From the NCBI GenBank assembly GCA_017525915.1, contig JAFXSC010000002.1, forward strand, positions 1 through 64,000: a stretch of DNA of 64,000 nt, read 5' to 3'. Both the position numbers and the translations under genes were made by a program. The notes below the pieces were generated by a model, which ran no database searches, was not told the DNA's origin, and was given only the letters and a program-made list of their open reading frames with translations. Below are positions 43,196 to 53,800 of the stretch, piece by piece (position 1 is the first letter of the stretch; the number at the start of each line of letters is the position of its first letter). This DNA is from Ruminococcus sp. (GTDB lineage: Bacteria; Bacillota; Clostridia; Oscillospirales; Ruminococcaceae).

Positions 43196-45151
43196 ATGGC
43201 TGAAAATCCAAACGAGATCACGGAAGCACAGTCTCCTGTGCCGGAATCCGCTGTTCAGACCGTCGAAAAACCGGCTGCGGAGGTCATGACAGACGTTTCT
43301 GAGCCCACAGCACCGAAAAAGCCGGAAAAACCGGAAAAGAAGCCCCATAAGTTCGTACAGGCGATACGCGCCTTCAATGCCAAGCGCCGTGAGAATTCTG
43401 ACAAATTCAAGCGCTTCAACCTCATAGCTCTCATTCTTTTCCCGATATATATTACTTGCATGGCTGAGATAATTCAGGCAAAGGAACTCTCGGTATTTGC
43501 TGACTTTTTCGTCCGCCACCCCTCGGTACTCGTGTTCGATGTGCTGATTGCAAGTGTTATTTTCGTACTTTTCCTCGCACTTTTCAAGATACCATGGCTG
43601 GCAGTGCTCATTGAAAGCTTCACCTATGTCGCGCTGAGTATCGTCGAGCTGTTCAAGTTCAACACAAACGGCAACCACCTCATTCTCTCCGACCTGAGGC
43701 TCGCCAAGAACGTCAAGAGCATCTCGTCCTTCGCATACATAAAAATCACATGGCAGCTCATTCTCTGCTGTGCGATAGCGATACTCATTTTCCTGCTTAT
43801 CTTCTACATGAACCCGAAGATAAAGTTCAAGCCGCTCCACCGCGTCGCCACTTCTCTCGGCTGCATTGTATTCAGCCTTGCGATGATTGTTTTCCCTAAG
43901 TTCTACAAGCCCATATACAAGTTTTTCAATGTGGATACAACATCTGCCACGAACGCTTTCCTGCTGAACGAGAAGTTCGACAACAACAGCTTCCTTGCAT
44001 TTATCGTGCAGACTGCTTCCGAAAGCTACGAGAACCGTCTTGTCAAGCCTGATAATTACAACAGGAAAAGCGTTGAAAAGATCCTTGACGTCAAGGTCGA
44101 TAAGTCCGGCACCTTCAACGGCGGCAAAAAGCCCAACGTCATCTTTATCATGAGCGAATCATTTGCAGATTTCCGTGTATTCGACCAGCTCAATGTTGAC
44201 GATTCCTACTACAAGTATTTCGATAAGGCTTGTCAGGAAGGCCACAGCGGAAGGATAATCACTCCTACCTACGCAAGCTGGACTGTCCGCGCCGAATTCG
44301 AGCTAATGTTCGGTCTCCCGGTAAAGGGCATCAATGACTCGAATATGCCGCAGAGAATTCTCGCAGAGCACTCTCTTCCCGCTATCGCACGCTACTTCAA
44401 CAGCTGGGGCTACAATTCCGCTTACGTTCACCCGTTCAATTCCGCTTTCTATACCAGAGATACAGTTTATCCTCGCCTCGGCTTCAAGGAAATGATCTAC
44501 CATGACGATCAGGAAGGCAAGACCGATTTCAATGTTGATGTTGAGCATTACGGCACTTACGTTGACGACAAGTCAGTATTTGACGAGCTTCTCTACCTCA
44601 TCAAGGATTCCGACGACCCGATCTATATCCACACTACTACAATGCAGAACCATCAGCCCTATAATCAGGGTGAAGACCCCGATGATGAGTTCGGCAATTA
44701 CCTCCAGTGGGTACAGCACACCTTCGAGGGCCTTGACGTGTTCCTCTCAGAGCTCAAAAAGCTCGACGAGCCTACTCTCGTGTTCTTCGTCGGCGACCAC
44801 TTCCCGTCCCTCAGAGGCGAGACCAGCGTTTACAATCAGCTCGATCTCAACGGCGAGAACTGCGATATCCTCTACGAGCAGACTTACTTCTTCTGGGCGA
44901 ACTACGACGCTGACTTCTCAAAGGTACCCGAGAACAAGTTCTCGTTCTTCTACGTTCCATACGTTATCTACAAGATAATTGACGCACCGCACGACGCATT
45001 CATTGAGAAGATGATGCAGTATCTCGACAAGACCCCGATATACTCGACTGCTTATGATGCAACTATCCCCGATGACGATGATCTCGATATGCTCACCTAC
45101 GACAGAGTGGTCGGAAAGGTATATTCCACCTCGCCGCTCGATGATGAATAA
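43196..45151 (+). CDS. LtaS-family membrane sulfatase-fold protein
   Basis: About 651 residues. A Pro/Lys-rich cytoplasmic N-terminus (about 70 residues) is followed by about five membrane helices to residue 240. An extracellular sulfatase/alkaline-phosphatase fold follows: metal motif NVIFIMSESFADF, nucleophile Thr in SWTVRAEFELMFG, and VFFVGDHFPSLRG. The layout matches lipoteichoic acid synthases and related phosphoglycerol transferases that decorate surface polymers. The start is ATG 43196, because ATG 43187 overlaps the AAAGGAT site. It is followed 11 bases later by a thioesterase gene. Confidence 0.88.
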   Translation: MAENPNEITEAQSPVPESAVQTVEKPAAEVMTDVSEPTAPKKPEKPEKKPHKFVQAIRAFNAKRRENSDKFKRFNLIALILFPIYITCMAEIIQAKELSVFADFFVRHPSVLVFDVLIASVIFVLFLALFKIPWLAVLIESFTYVALSIVELFKFNTNGNHLILSDLRLAKNVKSISSFAYIKITWQLILCCAIAILIFLLIFYMNPKIKFKPLHRVATSLGCIVFSLAMIVFPKFYKPIYKFFNVDTTSATNAFLLNEKFDNNSFLAFIVQTASESYENRLVKPDNYNRKSVEKILDVKVDKSGTFNGGKKPNVIFIMSESFADFRVFDQLNVDDSYYKYFDKACQEGHSGRIITPTYASWTVRAEFELMFGLPVKGINDSNMPQRILAEHSLPAIARYFNSWGYNSAYVHPFNSAFYTRDTVYPRLGFKEMIYHDDQEGKTDFNVDVEHYGTYVDDKSVFDELLYLIKDSDDPIYIHTTTMQNHQPYNQGEDPDDEFGNYLQWVQHTFEGLDVFLSELKKLDEPTLVFFVGDHFPSLRGETSVYNQLDLNGENCDILYEQTYFFWANYDADFSKVPENKFSFFYVPYVIYKIIDAPHDAFIEKMMQYLDKTPIYSTAYDATIPDDDDLDMLTYDRVVGKVYSTSPLDDE

Positions 45152-45162
45152 CGGAGGCTTTA

Positions 45163-45555
45163 ATGAAACTTCTTGAACAGAATGCGATCGGATTTGCCGA
45201 GCTTACCGTCTCGGAAGCCGACCTCGCTTCAAGCGTTGGCAGCGGCAGTCTCAGGGTGCTCGCTACGCCGACTATGATAATGCTTATGGAAAAAGCTGCC
45301 TGCAACTGTCTTGCAGACGCTCTTGAAGGCGATGAGACTACCGTAGGCACAGAGATAGCTGTAAAGCACCTTTCAGCCACGCCCTGCGGCATGAATGTCA
45401 GGGCTGAGGCTGTTCTCACTGAGAATGAGGGCAGAAAGTACTGCTTCACGGTAAAGGCTTATGACGAGTCCGGTCTTATCGGTGAGGGTACTCATGAGAG
45501 ATTTCTCGTTTACGGTGAAAGATTTACCGCAAAGGCAAATTCAAAGCTCAGATAA
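45163..45555 (+). CDS. Hotdog-fold thioesterase (FlK-like)
   Basis: A 130-residue protein similar to the fluoroacetyl-CoA thioesterase-like hotdog group. ATPTMIMLMEKAACNCLADALEGDETTVGTEIAVKHLSATPCG carries the usual Thr, Glu and His positions, and GEGTHERFLV is a family ending. It acts on a small acyl-CoA of unknown identity. Probably cotranscribed with the LtaS-like gene; a terminator follows. Confidence 0.87.
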   Translation: MKLLEQNAIGFAELTVSEADLASSVGSGSLRVLATPTMIMLMEKAACNCLADALEGDETTVGTEIAVKHLSATPCGMNVRAEAVLTENEGRKYCFTVKAYDESGLIGEGTHERFLVYGERFTAKANSKLR

Positions 45556-45560
45556 CACAG

Positions 45561-45590
45561 AAAGCCGCAGCTTATAACTGCGGCTTTTAT
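45561..45590 (+). terminator. Terminator after the thioesterase gene
   Basis: AAAGCCGCAG (45561-45570) pairs with CTGCGGCTTT (45578-45587), ending in TTTTAT. Confidence 0.8.
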
Positions 45591-45677
45591 ACATATCCTC
45601 ATTTTTTCTGTATGCTATCATAATTTTATCACAAAAGTGATTATAATATAAGTATAAGCAAAATTATAGTTCATTAT

Positions 45678-45691
45678 GAAAGGATCCTTTC
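45678..45691. repeat. Palindrome containing the htrA ribosome binding site
   Basis: GAAAGGATCCTTTC is a perfect 14-base palindrome that ends one base before the htrA ATG and includes its AAAGGA site. It could be an operator or could pair in the mRNA, limiting ribosome access. Confidence 0.45.
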
Positions 45692-45692
45692 T

Positions 45693-47138
45693 ATGACTGA
45701 CGACATCAATAACAGCATTCCGGATACTGAAAAGCCTGCTGAAAATACTTCACAGGCTTCCCCCTATAACAGCTATGATGCAAGACGCTATGCACAGCCT
45801 GCCGCAGGTGCTTACGCTTACTCATCAGTTCCTGCCGAACCTCCGAAAAAGAAAAGAAGGCACCCTGTTCTCAAGAGCATTGCCTTCGTACTCTGCCTCG
45901 CTATCGTAGGCGTAGGCTCTGTTCAGGGCTACAAGATATATCAGGATCACAAGGACAAGAACGGTTTTTCTGAATATAACGGAAGTGACAATACTTCGCT
46001 CTCATCAAAAAGAAGCTCCGCTGACGCTGACGATGACGATGACGGCGATGACGAGGACGATGCTCCCCTGCCAAGTCTGATAGAGCTTGCAGCACGCGAG
46101 GACGCAAAGCCTGTTCCCGATATCGTTGAGGATATCATGCCGTCGGTCGTAGGTGTTTCCTCGACCTTTGAGTATACCGTCAATTCCTATGACTTCTTCG
46201 GCTGGGGAATGGGCGGCTCATCTACCGATGTCTTGCACGGCAAGGGCACAGGCATCATCTTCTCGGAGGACGGTTATATCGTCACCAACGCTCACTGCAT
46301 CTATGACGACAGCAAGTCCACCCAAGCCGGCGAAGCTCTTGAAGTTTCAGTACGTTTCAGCGACCAGAGCGAGCATGATGCCAAAATAATCGCTTACGAC
46401 ACGGACACCGATATTGCTGTCCTGAAAGTCAATGAGACAGGTCTTAAACCGGCAGTATTCGGTGACAGCAACGACCTCCGTGTCGGCGAACTCGTTATCG
46501 CGGTCGGCAATCCGCTCGGCTTTGAACTCTTCGGCTCAGTTACCTGCGGTATCGTTTCCGCGCTCAACCGCAATATCTCGGTAAATAGCAAGAATATGAA
46601 CCTTATCCAGACTGATGCCGCTATCAATGAAGGCAACTCAGGCGGACCGCTGCTCAACAGCTGCGGTCAGGTCATCGGTATCAACTCCGCTAAAATGTCC
46701 TCAAGTTACGGTTCCGCAACAGTTGAAGGTCTCGGCTTCGCTATCCCGATAGATAATGCAAAGAAGATCGTCGATGATCTTATCAACTACAACTACGTCA
46801 AGGGCAGACCTCAGCTCGGTATCTCAACCGTAAACGTTACCGAGTCGGATTCGCGCCGCTATAACGTTCCGATGGGCGCTTATGTATCCGTTATCAATGA
46901 GGGTAGCTGCGCCGAAAAAGCAGGTATGCAGGTACGCGATATCATAACCGATATCGAAGGAGATACCGTAAGCTCGACCACTCAGCTCACCTCTGTACTG
47001 AACAAGCATAAAGCCGGCGATAAAGTCAAGGTAACAGTATACCGCAACGGCGAGTACAAAAAGCTCGATGTTACTTTACAGGAGGATCAGTCCAGAAAGA
47101 ACGGAAAATCAACTGACCGGTTCATGCCAAGCAATTAA
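45693..47138 (+). CDS. htrA: HtrA/DegP-type membrane serine protease with PDZ domain
   Basis: A 481-residue S1C protease. A Pro-rich cytoplasmic N-terminus, one membrane helix (SIAFVLCLAIVGVGSVQGY, about 70-88) and an Asp-rich linker precede the trypsin-like domain. The triad is His in VTNAHCIYD (about 200), Asp in DTDIAVLKV, and Ser in NEGNSGGPLLNS (about 314). A single PDZ domain occupies about 375-460. It degrades misfolded exported proteins. A TATAAT at 45652-45657 is the likely -10. Confidence 0.94.
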   Translation: MTDDINNSIPDTEKPAENTSQASPYNSYDARRYAQPAAGAYAYSSVPAEPPKKKRRHPVLKSIAFVLCLAIVGVGSVQGYKIYQDHKDKNGFSEYNGSDNTSLSSKRSSADADDDDDGDDEDDAPLPSLIELAAREDAKPVPDIVEDIMPSVVGVSSTFEYTVNSYDFFGWGMGGSSTDVLHGKGTGIIFSEDGYIVTNAHCIYDDSKSTQAGEALEVSVRFSDQSEHDAKIIAYDTDTDIAVLKVNETGLKPAVFGDSNDLRVGELVIAVGNPLGFELFGSVTCGIVSALNRNISVNSKNMNLIQTDAAINEGNSGGPLLNSCGQVIGINSAKMSSSYGSATVEGLGFAIPIDNAKKIVDDLINYNYVKGRPQLGISTVNVTESDSRRYNVPMGAYVSVINEGSCAEKAGMQVRDIITDIEGDTVSSTTQLTSVLNKHKAGDKVKVTVYRNGEYKKLDVTLQEDQSRKNGKSTDRFMPSN

Positions 47139-47171
47139 GCTATTCCTATTATTCTTCTCCTTACTTCTCAT

Positions 47172-47204
47172 AAAAAGCCGTCTCCATTTCGGGGACGGCT
47201 TTTT
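47172..47204. terminator. Bidirectional terminator between htrA and addA
   Basis: AAAAAGCCGTC pairs with GACGGCTTTTT around a short loop, with A-run and T-run on either side. It serves both convergent genes. Confidence 0.85.
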
Positions 47205-47207
47205 GCA

Positions 47208-50200
47208 TTATAATACGACCGGTATCTGTTTTTTCAGCTCAAATGAATAGAGGTAAGCCTCCTTGACCGGCAGCTTTACCGTCAGCTCTATCGCCGAACG
47301 GTAGAGGTCGAGCTGTACTCTGTAACGCTCTGCAAGCTTCTCCGCAGATGTGCCGCGGTCGGACTTGTAATCAACTATGACGACAGCGCCGTCCTCCTCG
47401 AACATGAGGTCGATGATGCCCTTTATCATACCGTCTGAGCCTTTCAGCTTACGCATCAGCTCGTTCTCGATATCGAGCTGCGACACGGCTACCATGAATT
47501 TTTTCTCGCGCCATACCCTCGACGCACGGCTTATCCGTGCGTAGAGATCACTGTCAAAAAACGCCGATACATTCGGAATACTTACCGAATCAGCCTCAGC
47601 CGCCGTGATATAGCCCATTTCCCTTATTCTTGCTATCTCCTCTGCAGGTGACTTTGTCGCATTGTCAAAGCTGCAATACTGGAAAAAGGTGTGTATCGCA
47701 GTTCCCCTTTCCGCACCGGTCAGTTCTGAGCTTCCGGAAGCGAATTTCGGTCTGCGGAGTTTAAGGTCAAAGCTTTCAGTCTCTCCGCGGAACTTCTTTG
47801 TTATCTGTGTAACGCTGAGCCTTGCCGGAAGCTCCGAGAGCGCAGTGTCGTACTTATGGTCGATAAGAGCGGTCAGCTCGGCGCATATCGCATCGTCCGG
47901 CTGAGCCTCCGGTACCGTCTCCTCTGCTGTTTCAGCAACGGTCTCCTCATGACCTGCATAGACGATATCGAAGACATCATCGCTGTATCCGGGCGCAGGG
48001 AGCGGTGCTCCTTCCGGCATCAGTTCAAGCCTTTCAGCTATCTCCGCAAACCTCTCATGCACCATGAGAACAGCCCAAAGCCAGTCGGAAAACCGCTTTG
48101 CTCCGAGTATCATATCCTCTGTTCCGCTGCCGCCGACCACTGCATTCGTGACCTGTGAGCGCAGGCGATCCAGAGCCTTTTCTCCGGTCTTGAGGTTGAT
48201 GAACAAGCGCTGACGTGCGCGTGTCAGCCCTACATACAGCAGACGCAGTTCCTCGCTGCGCGTCTCACACTCCTTTTCGGCGGTGAGCGTTATCTGCTGG
48301 AAGGTACGGTATTTCCGGAGCAGTTTCTTATCGCAGAGGATATAGCCTACCCTGCCGTCTCCGCCGAACATTGCGATATCCGAATCGAACTTGAATTCGG
48401 TCGAGGTCTCGGCAATGAATACAAAGGGGTATTCAAGTCCCTTCGAGCCGTGAAGCGTCTGTATCGCAACATAGTCTCCGGCGGCAGCAGAGACCTTGCC
48501 CTGAGTATAGTCGCCATTCTCCATTACCCTGTCGATATGCCGCAGGAAACCGCTGAGACCGCCTGTACCCTCAAAAGCTGCGGCTTCCTCATAACCCTTT
48601 GCATACTGAATGAGTGCGCGAAGGTTTGCACGCTTTTTGTCGCCGTCAGCACCGAGCTGCATTACGGAAATGAAGTCGGTAGTGTCGTATATCGAGCGTA
48701 TGAGTTCGCCGGTAGTCATAGTCACTGAGTCGAGCCTGAACTTTCCGAGAGCTTCAAGGAATTCCCGGCAGCGCCCGATAAGGAACATATCGCTGCACTC
48801 CTCAAAGCCGTCCTCCGCAAGCTGAACGAGCACCGGATAAAGCGGGCGCTCCGGGTCGAGCGACCTGATATAGCCAAGCTCTCCGGGAGTGAACATATAC
48901 ATCGGCGAGGTCAGCACAGCCGCAAGCGGTATATCGAGCAGAGGGTCACTTATAACACGCAGGAGGTCAATGAGTATCGCTATCTCGCGTGACCTCAGAT
49001 AGCCGGATTCCTCGCTTCGCCTCGCAGTTATCCCCCTCGCGGCAAGTTCATCTGCATAGACGTTTATGAAGCGGTTCTTTCTGACAAGAATGCAGAAGTC
49101 AGATGGGCGGCAGGGTCTTGTTCTGCCGTCCTTTTCGGCAACTGAAGTGCCCTCTGCGAGCATTGCAGCTATCTTTGCGGCTGTCCACGAAGCCTCCGGG
49201 TCATCACTGACAGTCTTTCCGTCCTCATCATCGTTCTGGTCACAGCCGATGAGAGTTATCTGCGTGCGGCACTCCTCAGCGGGGATCGCACCGTACTCCT
49301 GTGCGCCGGGGTATAATTTCTCGTCATCGGTATAGTCGATATCGCCGCAGCGCTTAGTCATGAGCTGACCGAAAACGTAGTTCACGAATGATATAACGCC
49401 CTCAGTGCTGCGGAAATTCCTGTTCAGCACTATCGCCTGATTGCGGCTGCCGCTCTCCGGAGAATATGGCTCGGAAAGACTTAGCGTGCGGACGAAGTTC
49501 TTCGGATTAGCAAGTCTGAAGCCGTAGATAGACTGCTTGACATCACCGACAAGAAAAACGTTATCGCCGTAAATCGGCTCGCCGTCCGGAACAGTTCTGT
49601 AATTTCTGGAAATGAGCTTGAATATCATATCCTCCTTGTTGTTGGAGTCCTGATACTCGTCAATCATTATGATATCATAGTAAGCCGCTATCCTCTGCGC
49701 TGTCTCGGACTGACGAACTGAGCCGTCCTCTTCGACCTCGGCAAGCAGTTCGAGTGCAAGCCTTTCGCCGTCATCAAAGCTTATAGCATTCTTGCGGCAC
49801 TTGTGTTCCCAGATTATATCCTCGTATCTGCGTACCGCCTCCGCAAGCAGAACAGTCGCCTCACGGCTCTCGCGGAAGTCGCTCTCATAGGACGAAAGGC
49901 TTTCCACTGCGCCCTGAACGAGCTTTTTGCATCTGTCGCGGCGCAGCTTGTAGATGTCGCGCAGAGCCTTATTATGGGCAGTCTTGCCCGTTCTCACAAG
50001 GTCGCCGAAAGCGGAAAGACTTTCCGCCTCGGAGCTGTCCGGAAATCTTCCGGAGGCTATGATATCAATGAGCTTTGAGATGTTTTCGCTTTCAAGCTCA
50101 GCCTGCGCGAGGGTTTTCTGCGCGGCAGGTGCGCTCATGTCCGGGAATATCTGCACTATGAGCGAACAGCAGTCCTCGGAGAGCCGCTTCGCCTTTTCAA

Positions 50201-50849
50201 GTGCCGACTGTACTGATGCGGCAAGTGCCTTGTGATATGCAGAGGAGAAGAAGTCCTTCGCGTACTCCCCGACTGCGCTGTCGAGCCATTTGTTCCTAAG
50301 CGCGACAGACGCGAGAAACTCATCGCACCTTGATATGACCTCGGTGAGACGCTTCTCATTCTTTATGCAGAACAGGTCGTAGAGCCTTGATATCTTGTCG
50401 TACTCATTGACTGTGTAATAGTCGTAGAGCTCGTCCATAGCCTGCGCCTTCAGCACCTTGTTGTCCGCCTCGTCAAGCACTCCGAAGCCCGAGGTTATGC
50501 CCTGGTCGGTGATATTGTCCCTCAGCAGCTCGAAGCAGAATGAGTTGATCGTAGATATCCTTGCATTCTGAAGAAGTATCTGCTGACGGAGAAGATGACG
50601 GTCACCAGGGTTCTCGCTTATAAGGGCACGGAGCTTCATATCAAGGCGTTTTTTCAGCTCTGACGCAGCATCGTTAGTGAAGGTCACAACTATCATCCTG
50701 TCCGCGCGTACCCCAGATTCCGGGTCGGCTATAAGCCTTGCAAGCCTTTCCGTGAGTACAGCGGTCTTTCCGCTGCCTGCCGCCGCCGAAACTATCAGCG
50801 AGGTATCACGGGCGTTTATGGCAGCTTCCTGCTGCTGTGTCCATGCCAT
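47208..50849 (-). CDS. addA: ATP-dependent helicase/nuclease subunit A
   Basis: A 1213-residue UvrD-type helicase with a C-terminal nuclease, the main motor of the AddAB double-strand break repair enzyme. Walker A is VSAAAGSGKTAVLTERL near the start, DEYQDSN is the motif II region, and QTLHGSKGLEYPFVFI and LYVGLTRARQRL are later helicase motifs. The nuclease site is GIIDLMFEEDGAVVIVDYKSDRG near residue 1160. The start overlaps the addB stop by one base. Confidence 0.97.
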   Translation of the reverse strand: MAWTQQQEAAINARDTSLIVSAAAGSGKTAVLTERLARLIADPESGVRADRMIVVTFTNDAASELKKRLDMKLRALISENPGDRHLLRQQILLQNARISTINSFCFELLRDNITDQGITSGFGVLDEADNKVLKAQAMDELYDYYTVNEYDKISRLYDLFCIKNEKRLTEVISRCDEFLASVALRNKWLDSAVGEYAKDFFSSAYHKALAASVQSALEKAKRLSEDCCSLIVQIFPDMSAPAAQKTLAQAELESENISKLIDIIASGRFPDSSEAESLSAFGDLVRTGKTAHNKALRDIYKLRRDRCKKLVQGAVESLSSYESDFRESREATVLLAEAVRRYEDIIWEHKCRKNAISFDDGERLALELLAEVEEDGSVRQSETAQRIAAYYDIIMIDEYQDSNNKEDMIFKLISRNYRTVPDGEPIYGDNVFLVGDVKQSIYGFRLANPKNFVRTLSLSEPYSPESGSRNQAIVLNRNFRSTEGVISFVNYVFGQLMTKRCGDIDYTDDEKLYPGAQEYGAIPAEECRTQITLIGCDQNDDEDGKTVSDDPEASWTAAKIAAMLAEGTSVAEKDGRTRPCRPSDFCILVRKNRFINVYADELAARGITARRSEESGYLRSREIAILIDLLRVISDPLLDIPLAAVLTSPMYMFTPGELGYIRSLDPERPLYPVLVQLAEDGFEECSDMFLIGRCREFLEALGKFRLDSVTMTTGELIRSIYDTTDFISVMQLGADGDKKRANLRALIQYAKGYEEAAAFEGTGGLSGFLRHIDRVMENGDYTQGKVSAAAGDYVAIQTLHGSKGLEYPFVFIAETSTEFKFDSDIAMFGGDGRVGYILCDKKLLRKYRTFQQITLTAEKECETRSEELRLLYVGLTRARQRLFINLKTGEKALDRLRSQVTNAVVGGSGTEDMILGAKRFSDWLWAVLMVHERFAEIAERLELMPEGAPLPAPGYSDDVFDIVYAGHEETVAETAEETVPEAQPDDAICAELTALIDHKYDTALSELPARLSVTQITKKFRGETESFDLKLRRPKFASGSSELTGAERGTAIHTFFQYCSFDNATKSPAEEIARIREMGYITAAEADSVSIPNVSAFFDSDLYARISRASRVWREKKFMVAVSQLDIENELMRKLKGSDGMIKGIIDLMFEEDGAVVIVDYKSDRGTSAEKLAERYRVQLDLYRSAIELTVKLPVKEAYLYSFELKKQIPVVL

Positions 50850-53800
50850 TATTCATCTCCTCCTTCCTCAGTTGTATCCCTTCCAAGTATCTCTGCGGCA
50901 CGATCAACCTCTGCGCTGTCTGGAGAACGTGTCTCGCCGCTGCCGGAATTTCCGCATATATCAGCATATCCGCAATAGCTGCAAGGGTCGCTTTTTCCTG
51001 TAACGAGCGGGACTGCTTCAACATTGCCGCTGAGAAGCTCCTCCGCCATACCTGTAAGCTTTCCGTAGGTATACTCCCTCAGCTCATTCATTCCCTTTGA
51101 AGAAATGCAGCATGACTTCTTGTCAGGCACGCCGTCCTTGGTAAGACGTACAGGGATATACACTCCCTTGACGTCCTTTTCCATAGCTTCGAGCACCTTG
51201 CGCTCATCTAGAACAAGACCGCCTGTCCTGAGCTGCGAGCAGAGCGCAGGACCGTTGAATTCATCTATCCTCCGTTCTTCGAGCTTGACATCGTTGACGC
51301 GGAGCGGAGAATAAAGAACTCCGGCAGGCAGGCTGCCCTCATAGATTCCGCCCTTCTCGGTGAGCGCAAACAGGTAGAGAAGCATCTGGATATTGATGCC
51401 GCCTGCAAGCGAAACCGCGTCAATGCCCTTGCGGCTGCTCTTGTAGTCAACGACGCGGATATACCTCTTACCGCCGATATCGCAGCAGTCCACACGGTCA
51501 ACAATGCCGCTCAGGTCAAGGGTATACTTTCCCCCGAAGGGTAGTCTGACCGGTGAATTCTTCCCGATATCCAGTTCAAATTTTTCCGGTGTGAAATCAG
51601 AAGCCATAAGCGCCTTCTGGGTGTGGACGAATACTCCGCTAATGCTCTCCTTAAGCTTGTTGAACATGAGCGTGAAACGTGCATTCTTGCCGAAATCTCC
51701 GGCAAGTTTCTCGTTCCGGTAGTGCTCCGCTGCGTTGTCTATCTCGCGGCAGATATCCTCATACGAAAGCTCTATGAACTCCTTTTTCGTGCGCTTTCCG
51801 AGTATCTTGCAGAAGCATTCGTGAGAAAGCTCTCCGGATACTCTCGCATCGAGCTCGACTCTTTCGAGGGCTGTCAGCCGGAGCATCCTGTCGCAGAAGT
51901 ACCTGAACCGGCAGACCGCAAATTCTTCCAGTGCTGTTGACGATATCCTAAGCGGCTCAAAGCTTTTCAGTCGCTTCATGATTTCTGCGTCGATATGATA
52001 GTCCTGCTTATACCCTGAACGGCTCAGCACATAGGCTACACGGCGGCGGTACTCCGGCTCCCGGATCAACACCTTTCGTACAGAAGCGGCAGAAACAGTG
52101 TTCCCTGCCCTGTCCTGCATATAGTGGTAAAATGCCGAGTGCATGGTCGCTGCATAGTAATGGGGCGCAATATCGCTCTCAGTGAGGAGCATACCGTTCC
52201 CGCCGAACATTTTCATTACAGTATCCACCGACTGCGCCGGATACTTTGCCTGCCCCGAAAGGTCAGAGAGCGGATAGGTGATATACAGCCTATCCGAAGC
52301 CGACGAAAGCGCCTTGTAGACGATGAGACGCTCCGCTGCGATAAGGTCGGAAACAGGTCTTGATACTTCAATGCCCCTCAGTGAGAGCTTCTGCTTGTCC
52401 GCCTCGGAAAACAGTCCGTGAAGGCTCACCTGATTCGGGAAATCTCCCTCACAGGCTCCGATAACGAATACTATCCTCGGCGAATTGAGCCTTGCTGTAC
52501 GCGCGGAAGCCGCTATCACCGAATCAAGGGTCTGCGGCGGTACGGAATAGGTTATCCTTCCGGTCATGGAGCGTATCATGCGCGATAATTCGCCGAACGG
52601 GAGCTTCTGCGCTCCGAGTGTGTCGTTCACGCTGTCGAGTATGTCTATAAGGCAGCCCCAGATACGTTTCAGCTCGGAGGCTTCGTGGTCACGGTCATCG
52701 AGTATCAGCCTTTCCATAAGGGCAGCGGTGTTCTTCTCCGCACCGCACGCTGAAAGGTGCTCATAAAGAAGTCTGCACACCGCGGAGACATTCTCCACTC
52801 CGGCAACGCTTCTGCGGAGATTCGCAAGAGGAGAAATGACAGCCGAACGCAGTTCCTCAATTCTTTCGAGCTGCGGGTCATCAGCGGTGAAGGGCTTCGT
52901 CCAGCCTTCGCCGTCTATCGCCCATTTATAGCAGTAATTCTCAATGAGGGCTGTGTCGGTATGCTCTATGTCAAGTATCCCGCATTTCATAAGCCGGAGA
53001 AGCATCTCCGTGCGGAATGTACGCGCGTTCAGCAGTTCAAGCAAAGTGTTGAAGAAAACTATCACAGGTGTGTGTGCCACCGAACGTTCTACGCTCAGGA
53101 ATCCCGGTATGCTGTACCGCCGGAAAGCCGCTCCGAGCACCTCTGCATAATCCTCGATATTGTTTGAGATTATGGCTATATCACGGTATCTCAGTCCGTT
53201 TTCAGATGCGATGAGGCGCTTTATCGTCGCACATACATACTCTGTCTCGCCGTACATATCGCGCGACTCAAATATGCGTATACTGCTGCATTCGGGGGCT
53301 TTCTCAGGCTCGGCAGGAAGTCCGCGCATTATCCTTGCGCTCAGATAGTCAAGGTCAGGCGCTCTGAACCGGAAGCTGCTGCCGCAGTCGGTTATGCGGT
53401 AATCCGTCCTCAGTTCCCTGCATATCTCAGCAATGCGCCTGTAAGTCTTGTTCACACTTTCGAACAGGGTATATTCCCCTGCGTTCACATCGTCGCTGCG
53501 AAGAGTTATCACAACGTTGTCCGCGGACTCTATCATCACGCGCAGCATTTCGAGCTGGTCGCCGGTAAAGCTCTCGAACTCGTCGATATATACGTCCTGC
53601 CCCTCAAAATAGCCGTAGAGCCGGGCAGTTTTAGCCGCCTCCATTATATTGTCGAGCTCGTCCTTAAAGCCGTATTCCTTCATAAGACGCTCATACTCAG
53701 TGTAGACTGCGGCAATGTCGCGCGTCTTGTCCATGAGCTGACGATCGAGAAGCCCGGACTTGTTCATAAGCTCCTCGGGAGTAGTTCCCGAACGCTTGAG

